DNA of 64,000 nucleotides, taken from contig JAQZBR010000007.1 in the NCBI GenBank assembly GCA_029237775.1, positions 124,001 through 188,000 of the forward strand, in the 5' to 3' direction. The notes under the pieces are model-generated. The model searched no databases. It was not told the origin of the DNA and saw nothing but the letters and a program-made list of their open reading frames with translations. Of the stretch, positions 50,031-58,912 are shown piece by piece. A program made the translations under genes and the position numbers. This DNA comes from Bacteroidota bacterium (lineage in GTDB: Bacteria > Bacteroidota > Bacteroidia > 2-12-FULL-35-15). The first letter of the stretch is position 1; the number at the start of each line of letters is the position of its first letter.

Positions 50031-51047
50031 ATGCTGGATCTAAACGGAAAGTCCATTTTAATTACCGGAGGTACCGGTTCCTTAGGAAAACATCTCACTA
50101 AAAATATACTTTCAAAATTCCCGAATGTTAAACGCCTGGTCATTCTTTCAAGGGATGAGCAAAAGCAGTTTGAAATGGCGCAGGAATATCCGCATTCTAA
50201 ATATCCTGCGATCCGCTATTTTATTGGTGATGTCAGGGATGCCGACCGTTTAAAAAAAGCTTTCAAAGATATTGACTTTGTGATCCATGCTGCGGCAATG
50301 AAGCACGTTCCTATTGCAGAATACAACCCCATGGAATGCGTTAAAACAAATGTTCTGGGTGCTGAGAATGTAATCAATGCAGCAATGGAGACAGGGGTTA
50401 AACATGTTGTAGCCCTTTCTACAGATAAAGCTGCTGCTCCGATAAATCTTTATGGAGCAACAAAGCTTTGTTCCGATAAACTTTTCGTAGCTGCAAATAA
50501 CATAAAAGGAAAACTGGATATTAAGTTCTCTGTCGTTCGTTATGGAAATGTAATGGGTTCTAATGGTTCAGTAATTCCATTCTTCATGAAAAAGAGAAAA
50601 GAAGGGGTGCTCCCGATCACAGATCCTACAATGACGAGATTTAATATTTCATTGCAGGGCGGAGTTGATATGGTTTTACATGCTCTGGAAACGGCCTGGG
50701 GAGGAGAGATCTTCGTTCCTAAAATCCCGTCTTATAAAATAACCGATGTGGCTACCGCCATTGCACCAGACTGCAAGCAGGAAGTGATCGGGATTCGTCC
50801 GGGTGAAAAAGTTCACGAAGAGATGATAACGTCATCGGACTCGTTTACTACTTACGACCTTGGGAAATACTACGCGATACTTCCACAGAGCACTAATTTC
50901 AGCTTAAAGGATTATGTAAACCACTTTAACGCGAAACTTGTTCCGCAAGGCTTTCAATACAATTCAGGAGAAAACAAAGAATGGGTGAATGTGGAAGAAA
51001 TGCGCAGCCTGATCAGAGAACATGTTGATCCTGATTTTTCAATTTAG
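50031..51047 (+). CDS. pseB: UDP-N-acetylglucosamine 4,6-dehydratase (inverting), PseB
   Basis: 338 residues, the length of PseB. Extended SDR with TGGTGSLGKH (12-21), the characteristic AAAMKHVP (87-94), the active-site T131-D132-K133 (replacing the usual Ser region) and Y141/K145 in YGATK. It performs the first step to pseudaminic acid: dehydration and C5 epimerisation of UDP-GlcNAc in the cytosol. It starts a tightly packed operon that encodes all other pathway enzymes, preceded by a clear promoter. The MKHVP motif distinguishes it from membrane-bound FlaA1-like retaining dehydratases. Confidence 0.93.
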   Translation: MLDLNGKSILITGGTGSLGKHLTKNILSKFPNVKRLVILSRDEQKQFEMAQEYPHSKYPAIRYFIGDVRDADRLKKAFKDIDFVIHAAAMKHVPIAEYNPMECVKTNVLGAENVINAAMETGVKHVVALSTDKAAAPINLYGATKLCSDKLFVAANNIKGKLDIKFSVVRYGNVMGSNGSVIPFFMKKRKEGVLPITDPTMTRFNISLQGGVDMVLHALETAWGGEIFVPKIPSYKITDVATAIAPDCKQEVIGIRPGEKVHEEMITSSDSFTTYDLGKYYAILPQSTNFSLKDYVNHFNAKLVPQGFQYNSGENKEWVNVEEMRSLIREHVDPDFSI

Positions 51048-51058
51048 CTCTCATTATT

Positions 51059-52222
51059 TTGAATACAAAAGTAATTCCTTACGGACGGCAAACAATAACA
51101 GATGCAGATATTGAAGCTGTAGTTAAAGTTCTTCGCTCCGATTTTCTTACTCAAGGTCCTAATATAGCAGAATTCGAGAAAAAATTCGCAGAATATGTTG
51201 GTTCTGAATATGCCGTTGCCGTTTCAAATGGTACCGCAGCGCTTCATCTTTGTGCTATGGCTCTGAATGTTAATGAAGGAACCCGCGTTATAACAACTCC
51301 CATAACATTCGCTGCGTCCGCAAACTGTGTTCGCTATTGTGGCGGAGAAGTTCACTTTGCTGACATTGATCCTGAAACATTCTTACTTGATATCAAGTCT
51401 GTCAGATCTTTACTTGAAAAACATCCGAAAGGATATTTCAAAGGCATCATTCCGGTAGATTTTGCCGGGAGCGCTGTGGACCTTGAAGCATTCAGAAAAC
51501 TCGCTGATGAATTCGGATGTTGGATCATTGAAGATGCCTGCCATGCACCCGGTGGTTATTTTACAGACAGCAATTCACAAATCCAAAAATGCGGTAATGG
51601 TAAATTTGCTCACCTTGCAATCTTTTCATTTCATCCGGTAAAGCACATTGCGACAGGTGAAGGCGGAATGATCACAACAAACGACAAAGCACTTTATGAA
51701 AAGTTATTGCTGCTTCGGACTCATGGTATTACGAAAGACGCAAACCAATATAAAAACGGTGCGGCTGATGTAGCACAAGGCCCTTGGTATTACGAAATGC
51801 AGGAGCTTGGTTACAATTATCGCCTCACTGATTTTCAGGCAGCTTTAGGCATTTCGCAATTGCACAATGCAGATAAAAATCTTGTAAGAAGAAGAGAACT
51901 GGCTGCACGATATGACAAAGCGTTTGTGGGATCCGATGTTACTGCTCCCCTCTCAATCAAAGGACACGCTTACCATTTGTACGTGATCAGGGTTAAGGAC
52001 CGGCTGAAGATGTATGAGCACCTGAGAGCTAATAATATTTTTGCTCAAGTTCACTATGTTCCTGTTCATTTAATGCCTTACTATCAGCAGTTTGGATTCA
52101 AAAAAGGGCAATTTCCAAACGCAGAGTTTTATTACGATCAATGCCTGAGTATTCCGATGTATCATTCACTCAGTAATGAAGATCAGGATCATGTTATCCA
52201 TACGATTTTAAATTTCAAATAA
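51059..52222 (+). CDS. pseC: UDP-4-amino-4,6-dideoxy-L-AltNAc transaminase, PseC
   Basis: 387 residues from a TTG start 11 bases after pseB. DegT/DnrJ/EryC1-type PLP aminotransferase: SNGTAALHLC (56-65), the PLP-phosphate loop, ED159-ACHAPGG, and the Schiff-base Lys195 in FSFHPVKHIATGEGG. In context it aminates C4 of the PseB product using glutamate. Spacing and operon position match known pse clusters. No ATG lies near the conserved N-terminus KVIPYGRQTI, so TTG is the best start, one of three non-ATG starts in this operon. Confidence 0.92.
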   Translation: MNTKVIPYGRQTITDADIEAVVKVLRSDFLTQGPNIAEFEKKFAEYVGSEYAVAVSNGTAALHLCAMALNVNEGTRVITTPITFAASANCVRYCGGEVHFADIDPETFLLDIKSVRSLLEKHPKGYFKGIIPVDFAGSAVDLEAFRKLADEFGCWIIEDACHAPGGYFTDSNSQIQKCGNGKFAHLAIFSFHPVKHIATGEGGMITTNDKALYEKLLLLRTHGITKDANQYKNGAADVAQGPWYYEMQELGYNYRLTDFQAALGISQLHNADKNLVRRRELAARYDKAFVGSDVTAPLSIKGHAYHLYVIRVKDRLKMYEHLRANNIFAQVHYVPVHLMPYYQQFGFKKGQFPNAEFYYDQCLSIPMYHSLSNEDQDHVIHTILNFK

Positions 52223-52224
52223 TT

Positions 52225-52953
52225 GTGAAACCTCATATCGGAATTATAACCCAGGCAAGAATGACCAGCACGAGGCTGCCGGGAAAAATCCTGAAAGAAG
52301 TGAACGGTAAAACATTATTACAATATCATATTGATCGTTTAAAAAAAACAGGATTTAATGTGATCATTGCCACAACTACCAACGATACAGACAACCCGGT
52401 AAAATCATTTTCCGAAGAGCATAAAATCCCGGTTCATCGTGGAAGCGAAAATAATGTACTGAGCCGTTTTTATGAGGCTGCAAAAAAGAATGATCTGGAT
52501 ATAATAGTGAGAGTAACTTCTGATTGTCCTTTGATCGATCCCCATCTGATCAGGAATAGCTTAGAAAAATACATAATGATGAACAATGATCATCTTTACA
52601 TGAGCAATGCTATTGAACGTACTTTTGCAAGAGGGCTTGATTTTGAGATTTTTTCAATGCAATTACTTGAAGAAGCATTTAAGAATGCGGAGGAAGAATC
52701 AGATCTCGAACATGTGACACCTTATATATGGAAGAACAAAGGCGGCAATGTAGAATTTTATCATGTTAAGCAACCAACTGATCACTGTTCATACAGAATA
52801 ACTGTTGACACTTCTGAAGATCTTGAGCTTATGAAAAAGCTGATCATCGATTTCAAAGCAGAAGATCTTAGTTATAAAGAAATTGAAGACATTCTTAAAG
52901 CTAATCCACAGTTGGTGAAAATCAATGCACAAATCGAACAAAAAAAAGTATAA
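52225..52953 (+). CDS. pseF: Pseudaminic acid cytidylyltransferase, PseF-type (SpsF-like)
   Basis: 242 residues from a GTG two bases after pseC stops. Nucleotidyltransferase fold with the CTP-binding IITQARMTSTRLPGKILKE (7-25), VTSDCPLIDP (metal-binding Asp, about 97-106) and SYRITVDTSEDL near 190. The family is called SpsF / acylneuraminate cytidylyltransferase; in a pse operon it should activate pseudaminic acid to CMP-Pse. Sequence alone cannot separate PseF from related CMP-sugar synthetases; the assignment rests on the operon. Confidence 0.85.
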   Translation: MKPHIGIITQARMTSTRLPGKILKEVNGKTLLQYHIDRLKKTGFNVIIATTTNDTDNPVKSFSEEHKIPVHRGSENNVLSRFYEAAKKNDLDIIVRVTSDCPLIDPHLIRNSLEKYIMMNNDHLYMSNAIERTFARGLDFEIFSMQLLEEAFKNAEEESDLEHVTPYIWKNKGGNVEFYHVKQPTDHCSYRITVDTSEDLELMKKLIIDFKAEDLSYKEIEDILKANPQLVKINAQIEQKKV

Positions 52954-52955
52954 AG

Positions 52956-53795
52956 ATGAGCAACTTTATTATCGACAAGAATAAGTTTGAAGAAGACGGC
53001 TATCTGCTGGTGGAGAAAGTATTTTCACCTTCCGAAATTGAAGAATTCCGGAAGCTTGCTTATGAGCAATATGAAATTGATAAATCAAAAAAGCTCGACT
53101 TTCAGCTCCCGAATTTGCCTACTAAAGCAAAATACAATAAAGGTGATCTTTTGAGTAAGGAAAAACTGCATCAGGTTTTACTGGATGAGAGGATACTGAA
53201 AATTGCAAGAACTATTTTAGGAAATGACGACCTGATCTATTTCGGTGACAGCTCGTATCAGATCGGTACAGGCCTTCGCGGATTCCACAGAGATAACATT
53301 GACAGAACAGATCTTAACGGTCCGGATTGGAAAGGAAAGTATACATTAATCCGGCTAGGAATATATTTGCAGGATCATAAAAATTATAGCGGAGGTTTAA
53401 AAATCAAAGCCGGCAGCCATAAGAATCCCGATGGCAAAACGGTATTCGTTGGAAATGAAATTGGAGACGTTGCAGTCTGGAGCCTTAAAACTTTGCACAG
53501 TGGTAATGCTGTAAGATTACGTTTTCTGCCAGACTTCTCCATAGATAAAGCCGGACGAGAAGGAATGGTTCCTGCATTTATGAAAAAAGATCAGCAGCAT
53601 GAAAGGATATCCTTCTTCATGACCTTTGCTTTAAAATCGGAGCATTTAGACCGATATATTAGAGAATATACGCTGAAACGCCAGGATTCGATTGAGCACT
53701 TAAAGGCTTCACATTATAGCCAACAAGCATTGCAGCTTGCCGAAAAGAAAGGAGTTCAAATAATGAAACCTTTACAACAACAATCTTCACACTAA
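52956..53795 (+). CDS. PhyH-family Fe(II)/2-oxoglutarate dioxygenase
   Basis: 279 residues. Jelly-roll dioxygenase with iron ligands H111-x-D113 in GFHRDNIDR and distal His181 in TLHSGNAVRLR; Arg187 or Arg189 would hold 2-oxoglutarate. Phytanoyl-CoA dioxygenase relatives hydroxylate small molecules, including sugars and amino-acid derivatives. Placed between pseF and an acyltransferase-3 gene in one operon (2-base gap upstream, 1-base overlap downstream), it probably hydroxylates a nonulosonic acid intermediate, an acyl group on it, or the finished glycan. This role is inference; it is not part of the standard Pse pathway. Confidence 0.82.
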   Translation: MSNFIIDKNKFEEDGYLLVEKVFSPSEIEEFRKLAYEQYEIDKSKKLDFQLPNLPTKAKYNKGDLLSKEKLHQVLLDERILKIARTILGNDDLIYFGDSSYQIGTGLRGFHRDNIDRTDLNGPDWKGKYTLIRLGIYLQDHKNYSGGLKIKAGSHKNPDGKTVFVGNEIGDVAVWSLKTLHSGNAVRLRFLPDFSIDKAGREGMVPAFMKKDQQHERISFFMTFALKSEHLDRYIREYTLKRQDSIEHLKASHYSQQALQLAEKKGVQIMKPLQQQSSH

Positions 53796-54865
53796 TGCCT
53801 GGCCAAGCTGTATCTTCAAACAGAATTGATAACCTCGATTATTTTCGGGGTATTGCTGCGACATCCATAATGGTGTTTCATTTTTGCTTCTGGAGCTACG
53901 GGATTTTAAATTCAGAAGATATTTTAGGAAGGGTCGGCATTTATGGGGTGAGCGTTTTCTATATATTAAGCGGCTTAACCATGTGCATTGTTTATGAAGA
54001 TAAGATCACTACCAGTCTGAGTACAATTTCTGATTTTCTTCTAAAACGTGTTGTCCGGATATTTCCGTTGTTATGGCTTGCAACAACTTTAACCCTTCTG
54101 ATAAATCTGAACCATCTTCCGGATGCGACTACCATTATACTGAATTACACAGGACTGTTCGGCTTTGTAAAACCTTCGGCATATATCGGAAACGGTGCCT
54201 GGTCAATAGGAAACGAACTTGTATTTTACGTGTTTTTTCCATTATTCATTCTATCCTACAAATTTTTAAAGCCTCTGTTTTATGCAATGATCGTGATGAC
54301 AGTAGCTTTGATAATATACTTTTCCTTTTTTATTTTTAACGTGAATTCAACTATAGGTGAGCAATGGAAAACTTATGTGAACCCATTTAATCAGATTCAT
54401 TTCTTTTTCGGTGGCTATATTATGGGGCTTCTTTTCATGAAAAGAAACACTAATAAAATCCTAAGCAGGATTTTGCTTTTTATAGGCTTACTACTTTTCT
54501 GTTTTTATCCGGTTCAGGGAGATCGTATTCATCTTGTTACGGGTATGAACAGAATAGTATTTATAGCAGTTTGTTTCATGATCACTTATGGAGTTTATAA
54601 GGATGATTATAAATTGACCGGTTTTGTAAAAAGAGGCCTGCTCTTTCTCGGTGAAGCGTCATACTCTATCTATTTACTGCATCAGATTGTATTTTTTTGT
54701 GTTAATGGGGTTAATACCAAGTTTCTGCATTTTAACAAATCATTGGTTATTGCCCTCTCAGTCGCCTCAACGTTTGCTGCAGCTTATATAGTTTATACTT
54801 TTTTTGAAAAACCGTTGACCGAAAAAGGGAGAGTTGTAATCAAGAAAATAATTAATAGGCCCTGA
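53795..54865 (+). CDS. Membrane acyltransferase 3 (OafA/YrhL family)
   Basis: 356 residues with about ten transmembrane helices. The family motif is visible at the N-terminus: IDNLDYFRGIAATSIMVFHF (9-28), with the Arg of the first loop and the His of the second helix, and GNGAWSIGNELVFYVFFP around 128-145. Such proteins O-acylate surface polysaccharides, using acyl-CoA from the cytosol. Its ATG overlaps the PhyH stop by one base, and its own TGA overlaps the CTG start proposed for pseG, so it is embedded in the pse operon. Probable role: acylation of Pse or of the Pse-containing glycan. Confidence 0.88.
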   Translation: MPGQAVSSNRIDNLDYFRGIAATSIMVFHFCFWSYGILNSEDILGRVGIYGVSVFYILSGLTMCIVYEDKITTSLSTISDFLLKRVVRIFPLLWLATTLTLLINLNHLPDATTIILNYTGLFGFVKPSAYIGNGAWSIGNELVFYVFFPLFILSYKFLKPLFYAMIVMTVALIIYFSFFIFNVNSTIGEQWKTYVNPFNQIHFFFGGYIMGLLFMKRNTNKILSRILLFIGLLLFCFYPVQGDRIHLVTGMNRIVFIAVCFMITYGVYKDDYKLTGFVKRGLLFLGEASYSIYLLHQIVFFCVNGVNTKFLHFNKSLVIALSVASTFAAAYIVYTFFEKPLTEKGRVVIKKIINRP

Positions 54866-55887
54866 AAAAGACTGTCATTATAAGAGCAGACGGAGGAACA
54901 TCCATCGGCATGGGACATATCATTCGTTCCCTTGCTCTGGCAGATATTCTCAAAAATGAGTTTAATGTTGTTTTTGCGATCCAAACTCCGTCAAACAGTA
55001 TTCTTAAAACAATCCACCAGATCGTTGAAACAGTAATTCATTTACCGGGAACAGGTGACTATACTCAGGATTGTAATAATTTGTGCGATTATTTGAATAC
55101 AGATATGGTTGTTGTGATAGATGGATATAATTTCCGAACCGATTATCAAAAAAGGATAAAAGAAAAGGGCTGCAAGGTCATTGTAATAGATGATTTATTT
55201 AATTGGCATCATGTTGCCGATGCCATCATTAATCACGCAGATGAAGTTGACATTTTGAATTATTCAAAAGAAGATTACACCAGACTATTTACAGGATTAG
55301 AATATGCATTATTGAGAAAGGAATTTCTTTCAACTCAGAAACGAAAAAGAACTATAACTTCCATTAAAAAAATATTCATCAGCATGGGTGCTGCAGATAT
55401 AAACAATCTGACCTCCCGATTTTGCAAGGCTTTGATTGAAATTAAAGGTATTGAAGAAATTCATTTAATGCTTGGATCAATTAATCCCCATCTGAATGAA
55501 GTAAATGAAATAATAAAGTCTTCCCTCGATGTTAAAATAATACCTCATTTTAATATATCCGCAGAAGAATTATCTGGTTTATTGAACGAATGCGATTTGT
55601 GTATTTGTCCGGCAAGCAGCATATCCCTTGAGAGCTGTGCCGTTGGAATCCCTCTCCTTTCAGGGCACACTGCGGACAATCAGAGAAACATCTTAATGGG
55701 GTTAGAGAAACACAAGGCTGCACTAAACGCTGGTGACTTCAATACAATTGAAACAGAAGAAATAAAAAAGATTATAAACGAGATCAAAGAAAACAGTACA
55801 ACACTCAACTCAATGATAAGCAATCAGGCAGACATGATCGATGGCAAATCGCCTCAGCGCCTACTTGAGATATTTAAGAATATTTAA
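54862..55887 (+). CDS. pseG: UDP-sugar hydrolase PseG (start at CTG)
   Basis: 341 residues if read from CTG 54862. The family's N-terminal motif RADGGTSIGMGH (8-19), which includes the catalytic His19 and the substrate loop, lies upstream of the first ATG (54910), so that ATG cannot be the true start. An in-frame TAG at 54856 leaves only CTG 54862 or later ATT/ATA codons. CTG overlaps the acyltransferase stop as CTGA, exactly like the ATGA overlaps elsewhere in this genome. C-terminal GT-B half: PASSISLESCAVGIPLLSGH. The enzyme removes UDP from the 2,4-diacetamido sugar, producing the substrate of PseI. Confidence 0.88.
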   Translation: MKKTVIIRADGGTSIGMGHIIRSLALADILKNEFNVVFAIQTPSNSILKTIHQIVETVIHLPGTGDYTQDCNNLCDYLNTDMVVVIDGYNFRTDYQKRIKEKGCKVIVIDDLFNWHHVADAIINHADEVDILNYSKEDYTRLFTGLEYALLRKEFLSTQKRKRTITSIKKIFISMGAADINNLTSRFCKALIEIKGIEEIHLMLGSINPHLNEVNEIIKSSLDVKIIPHFNISAEELSGLLNECDLCICPASSISLESCAVGIPLLSGHTADNQRNILMGLEKHKAALNAGDFNTIETEEIKKIINEIKENSTTLNSMISNQADMIDGKSPQRLLEIFKNI

Positions 55888-56367
55888 ATGAAGAATGCGG
55901 AATTACATTTCAGGTTTGCAAGGGAAGAGGATCTTGATCTTTATTTTCGCTGGGCGAATGATCCCGTGGTACGGCAAAATTCTTACAGCATAAATCAGGT
56001 CATTTATGAAAATCACGTCAAATGGTTCAAAGAGAAAATCCTAAACCCGGATTATTATTTTTATTTATTTTTAAATGCCTCAGAACATCCTGTCGGACAA
56101 GTGCGTATCGTAAAAGGCGATGAAACGATTATTGGGATTTCAATTGATGAAAACTTTAGAGGACAGGCCTTAGGTTCAAAAATGCTTGAAATAGCGTGCG
56201 AAGATTTTCTATCCAAAAATCCGGCAAGCACCATAGTCGCATATATAAAAAAAGAAAATGCTCCTTCACTTTTTGCCTTTCGAAAAGCCGGCTTCAGGAA
56301 TGAAGAATTAGTTATCGAACAGGGGAGCGAAAGTTATAAACTCTATAAAAATTTGATTAATGGATGA
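55888..56367 (+). CDS. pseH: GNAT N-acetyltransferase, PseH
   Basis: 159 residues beginning directly after the pseG stop. GNAT fold: FRFAREEDLDLYFRWANDP at the start, the acetyl-CoA loop in IGISIDENFRGQALGSKML (Q/R-x-x-G-x-G/A pattern), and YIKKENAPSLFAFRKAGF near the end. In this operon it would N-acetylate the 4-amino group of UDP-4-amino-4,6-dideoxy-AltNAc, between PseC and PseG. It overlaps pseI by 8 bases. The assignment combines a general GNAT fold with operon position. Confidence 0.88.
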   Translation: MKNAELHFRFAREEDLDLYFRWANDPVVRQNSYSINQVIYENHVKWFKEKILNPDYYFYLFLNASEHPVGQVRIVKGDETIIGISIDENFRGQALGSKMLEIACEDFLSKNPASTIVAYIKKENAPSLFAFRKAGFRNEELVIEQGSESYKLYKNLING

Positions 56368-57400
56368 TATTAAAATAGGCAGTTACATAATCGGCAAAAA
56401 TCACAAGCCTTTTATTATTGCTGAAATGAGCGGGAATCATAACCAATCGATTGACAGGGCCCTTCAATTAGTTGATGCTGCTGCAGAGGCAGGTGCTCAC
56501 GCATTGAAGCTTCAGACCTATACTGCAGATACCATTACGATGAAAGGAGCCTATACCATTCAGGACACAAATTCTTTATGGAATGGGAAAGAACTACATG
56601 ATCTTTACAAGCAGGCCTATACGCCATGGGAATGGCATAAAGCAATATTCGAACGGGCAAAGGAAAAAGGAATGGAAGCATTCAGTTCTCCGTTTGATGA
56701 AACAGCTGTAGATTTTCTTGAATCATTAAATGTACCTGCGTACAAAATTGCCTCTTTCGAGAACACTCATCATCCTTTACTGAAAAAGGTAGCAGCCACA
56801 GGTAAGCCTGTGATCATCTCTACGGGAGTAAGTACATTGGAGGACATTCAGGAAAGTGTAGCTGTGTTAAAAAATGCAGGTTGCAAAAGCATCATCGTTC
56901 TCAAATGTACCAGCACATACCCTGCAACACCTGAAAATACAAATCTTTTAACTATTCCCGATATGTATGAAAAACATGGCTGTTTGATAGGATTATCTGA
57001 TCATACAATGGGAACTGGGGTTTCGGTGGCAGCAGTCGCATTAGGTGCCCGTGTTATTGAAAAACATTTTACTTTAAAAAGAGCTGATGGCGGTGTTGAC
57101 AGTGCATTTTCACTGGAACCTGATGAATTGAAATCGCTTGTTACTGAAACGGAACGTGCATTTATTTCACTTGGTAAGGTGAACTACGGTATACTGCCTG
57201 CAGAAGAAAAGAGTGTTTTCTTTAAACGTTCAATTTATATTTCTGCAGACATTAAAAAAGGGGAAACGTTAACAAAAGACAATCTTCGCATTATTCGTCC
57301 GGCCAATGGCCTTGCACCTAAGCATTGGGAAGAAGTCCTCGGAAAGACCGCAAAATCTGATCTTAAAGCAGGAACACCATTAAGCTGGAGTCATATCTGA
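56360..57400 (+). CDS. pseI: Pseudaminic acid synthase
   Basis: 346 residues, NeuB-family TIM barrel plus a C-terminal SAF (antifreeze-like) domain (about 285-345). Motifs: IAEMSGNHNQSIDRAL (21-36; the NHN region binds phosphoenolpyruvate and metal), the barrel segment KLQTYTADT, FSSPFDE, and KCTSTYPA. The N-terminal EMSGNHNxS form is typical of PseI, in contrast to EIGxNHxG in NeuB. It condenses PEP with the 6-deoxy-AltdiNAc sugar to pseudaminic acid. Overlaps pseH by 8 bases and the flippase gene by one base. Confidence 0.93.
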   Translation: MDDIKIGSYIIGKNHKPFIIAEMSGNHNQSIDRALQLVDAAAEAGAHALKLQTYTADTITMKGAYTIQDTNSLWNGKELHDLYKQAYTPWEWHKAIFERAKEKGMEAFSSPFDETAVDFLESLNVPAYKIASFENTHHPLLKKVAATGKPVIISTGVSTLEDIQESVAVLKNAGCKSIIVLKCTSTYPATPENTNLLTIPDMYEKHGCLIGLSDHTMGTGVSVAAVALGARVIEKHFTLKRADGGVDSAFSLEPDELKSLVTETERAFISLGKVNYGILPAEEKSVFFKRSIYISADIKKGETLTKDNLRIIRPANGLAPKHWEEVLGKTAKSDLKAGTPLSWSHI

Positions 57401-58881
57401 TGGGCATTGTAGAAAAACAAGCAACAAGAAATGCGATCTATTCTTATCTGGGAGCCGGGTTAGGTTTTATTACAGTAATGTGGCTCTCCCATTTATTGAG
57501 TCCATCTGAAAATGGTGTTATACGTATTCTCGTTTCTTATGCAGCTCTTTTTGCCCAATTCGCAAATCTTGGTTTCACCTCGGTAACAATCCGTTTCTTT
57601 CCATATTTCAGAGATAAAGACAAAGGGCATCATGGTTTTTTATTTTATGCGCTCATCGTTTCACTGATAGGATTTTTAATCTGTTGGATCGTGTTCCTTT
57701 TTCTGCAGCCTGATCTTATTGAAAGCAATAAGGAGAAGTCACCGCTGTTTGTGACATATTTGTTCTATTTGATGCCTCTCACCTTCTTCACCGTTTTCTT
57801 TAACATTTTTGATAGCTATCTGAGAGCCGGATTCAGTTCAGTTGCAGGCTCTTTCAGTAAAGAATTTCTTCAACGGATATTCATCCTTATCGTACTTGCT
57901 CTTTACTTTTTCAATATGATTAGCTTTAACATGTTCATGCTTCTTTATATAGTTGTGACATGTTTGCCAACAATTATTCTTCTATTTTTTATAATCAGAT
58001 CAAATGAATGGCACATAAAACCCGTAAAAGGGTTCCTGAATAAAGACTTAAAAAAGGAGATGTTCAAACTCGGCCTCTATTCAATATTGGCAGGTGGCGC
58101 GGGTGCTGTAATTCTCAATATTGATGCGATAATGGTAAACCAGTTATTGGGTGAGACGCAAACAGGTATCTATGGAATTGCTTTCTATTTTGGAACCCTT
58201 CTTCTTATTCCGGCACGCTCGATTTACAGGATCACATCAAGTATTGTCGCTGAAAATTTTAAAAATGATCATATCCAGGAAATCCACAAACTTTATAAAC
58301 AAAGCTGCAACAGCCAGCTTGCAATAGGAGCTTTACTTTTCATTGGGATAGTTGTCAATATTGATAACATTATGCAGCTGCTTCCACCTGAATATGGTCC
58401 AGGAAAAAACGTGATTCTTATACTGAGTGCAGGTTACCTTGTAGAAATGGCTACCGGTATCAACCAGGTCATCATTGCAAACTCCAAGTATTACAGGTTC
58501 GATGCTTACTTTGTCTTTCTAATGGTTGGGATAACTGTTGCTTCAAACTGGATACTTATTCCGATTTATGGAATAATAGGTTCTGCAATTGCCACGGCAT
58601 TAACAGTTACTTTAAATAATTTACTTCGGTATTTATTCTTAAAAAGAAAGTATGATATGCAGCCGTATAATAAGAATACGCTTAAACTGATTCTTATTGC
58701 CTGGATTGCAATCCTGCCAGGTTTATTTTTGCCTTATATGGTCAACCTCTTTGTTGATATTGCAATACGCAGTTTGCTTGTCGGGGGCGTTTTCTTAATA
58801 CTGCTGCTTAAGATGGAAGCAAGCCCTGAGCTGAATCAAAAATTTCGCAAAAATCTCAAACGATTCTCCATTAATATTTAA
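57400..58881 (+). CDS. Polysaccharide flippase, Wzx/MATE-like
   Basis: 493 residues with about 12-14 transmembrane helices, starting KQATRNAIYSYLGAGLGFIT, and with typical charged-residue placement of O-antigen flippases (MVF/PST family). It presumably flips a lipid-linked oligosaccharide containing Pse across the inner membrane. The ATG overlaps the pseI stop by one base, the last gene of the operon before a strong bidirectional terminator. No Wzy polymerase was recognised in this window. Confidence 0.87.
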   Translation: MGIVEKQATRNAIYSYLGAGLGFITVMWLSHLLSPSENGVIRILVSYAALFAQFANLGFTSVTIRFFPYFRDKDKGHHGFLFYALIVSLIGFLICWIVFLFLQPDLIESNKEKSPLFVTYLFYLMPLTFFTVFFNIFDSYLRAGFSSVAGSFSKEFLQRIFILIVLALYFFNMISFNMFMLLYIVVTCLPTIILLFFIIRSNEWHIKPVKGFLNKDLKKEMFKLGLYSILAGGAGAVILNIDAIMVNQLLGETQTGIYGIAFYFGTLLLIPARSIYRITSSIVAENFKNDHIQEIHKLYKQSCNSQLAIGALLFIGIVVNIDNIMQLLPPEYGPGKNVILILSAGYLVEMATGINQVIIANSKYYRFDAYFVFLMVGITVASNWILIPIYGIIGSAIATALTVTLNNLLRYLFLKRKYDMQPYNKNTLKLILIAWIAILPGLFLPYMVNLFVDIAIRSLLVGGVFLILLLKMEASPELNQKFRKNLKRFSINI

Positions 58882-58912
58882 AAAAAAAGTCCGGTGATAC
58901 CGGACTTTTTCT
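58882..58912. terminator. Bidirectional terminator between the flippase and yfhO-like genes
   Basis: AAAGTCCGGTGATACCGGACTTT: perfect AAAGTCCGG/CCGGACTTT stem, flanked by A run and T run. Confidence 0.93.

Noticed and set aside
54910-54912. ATG as start of pseG
   Set aside because: It would remove the conserved RADGGTSIG segment required for substrate binding; the frame clearly begins upstream.
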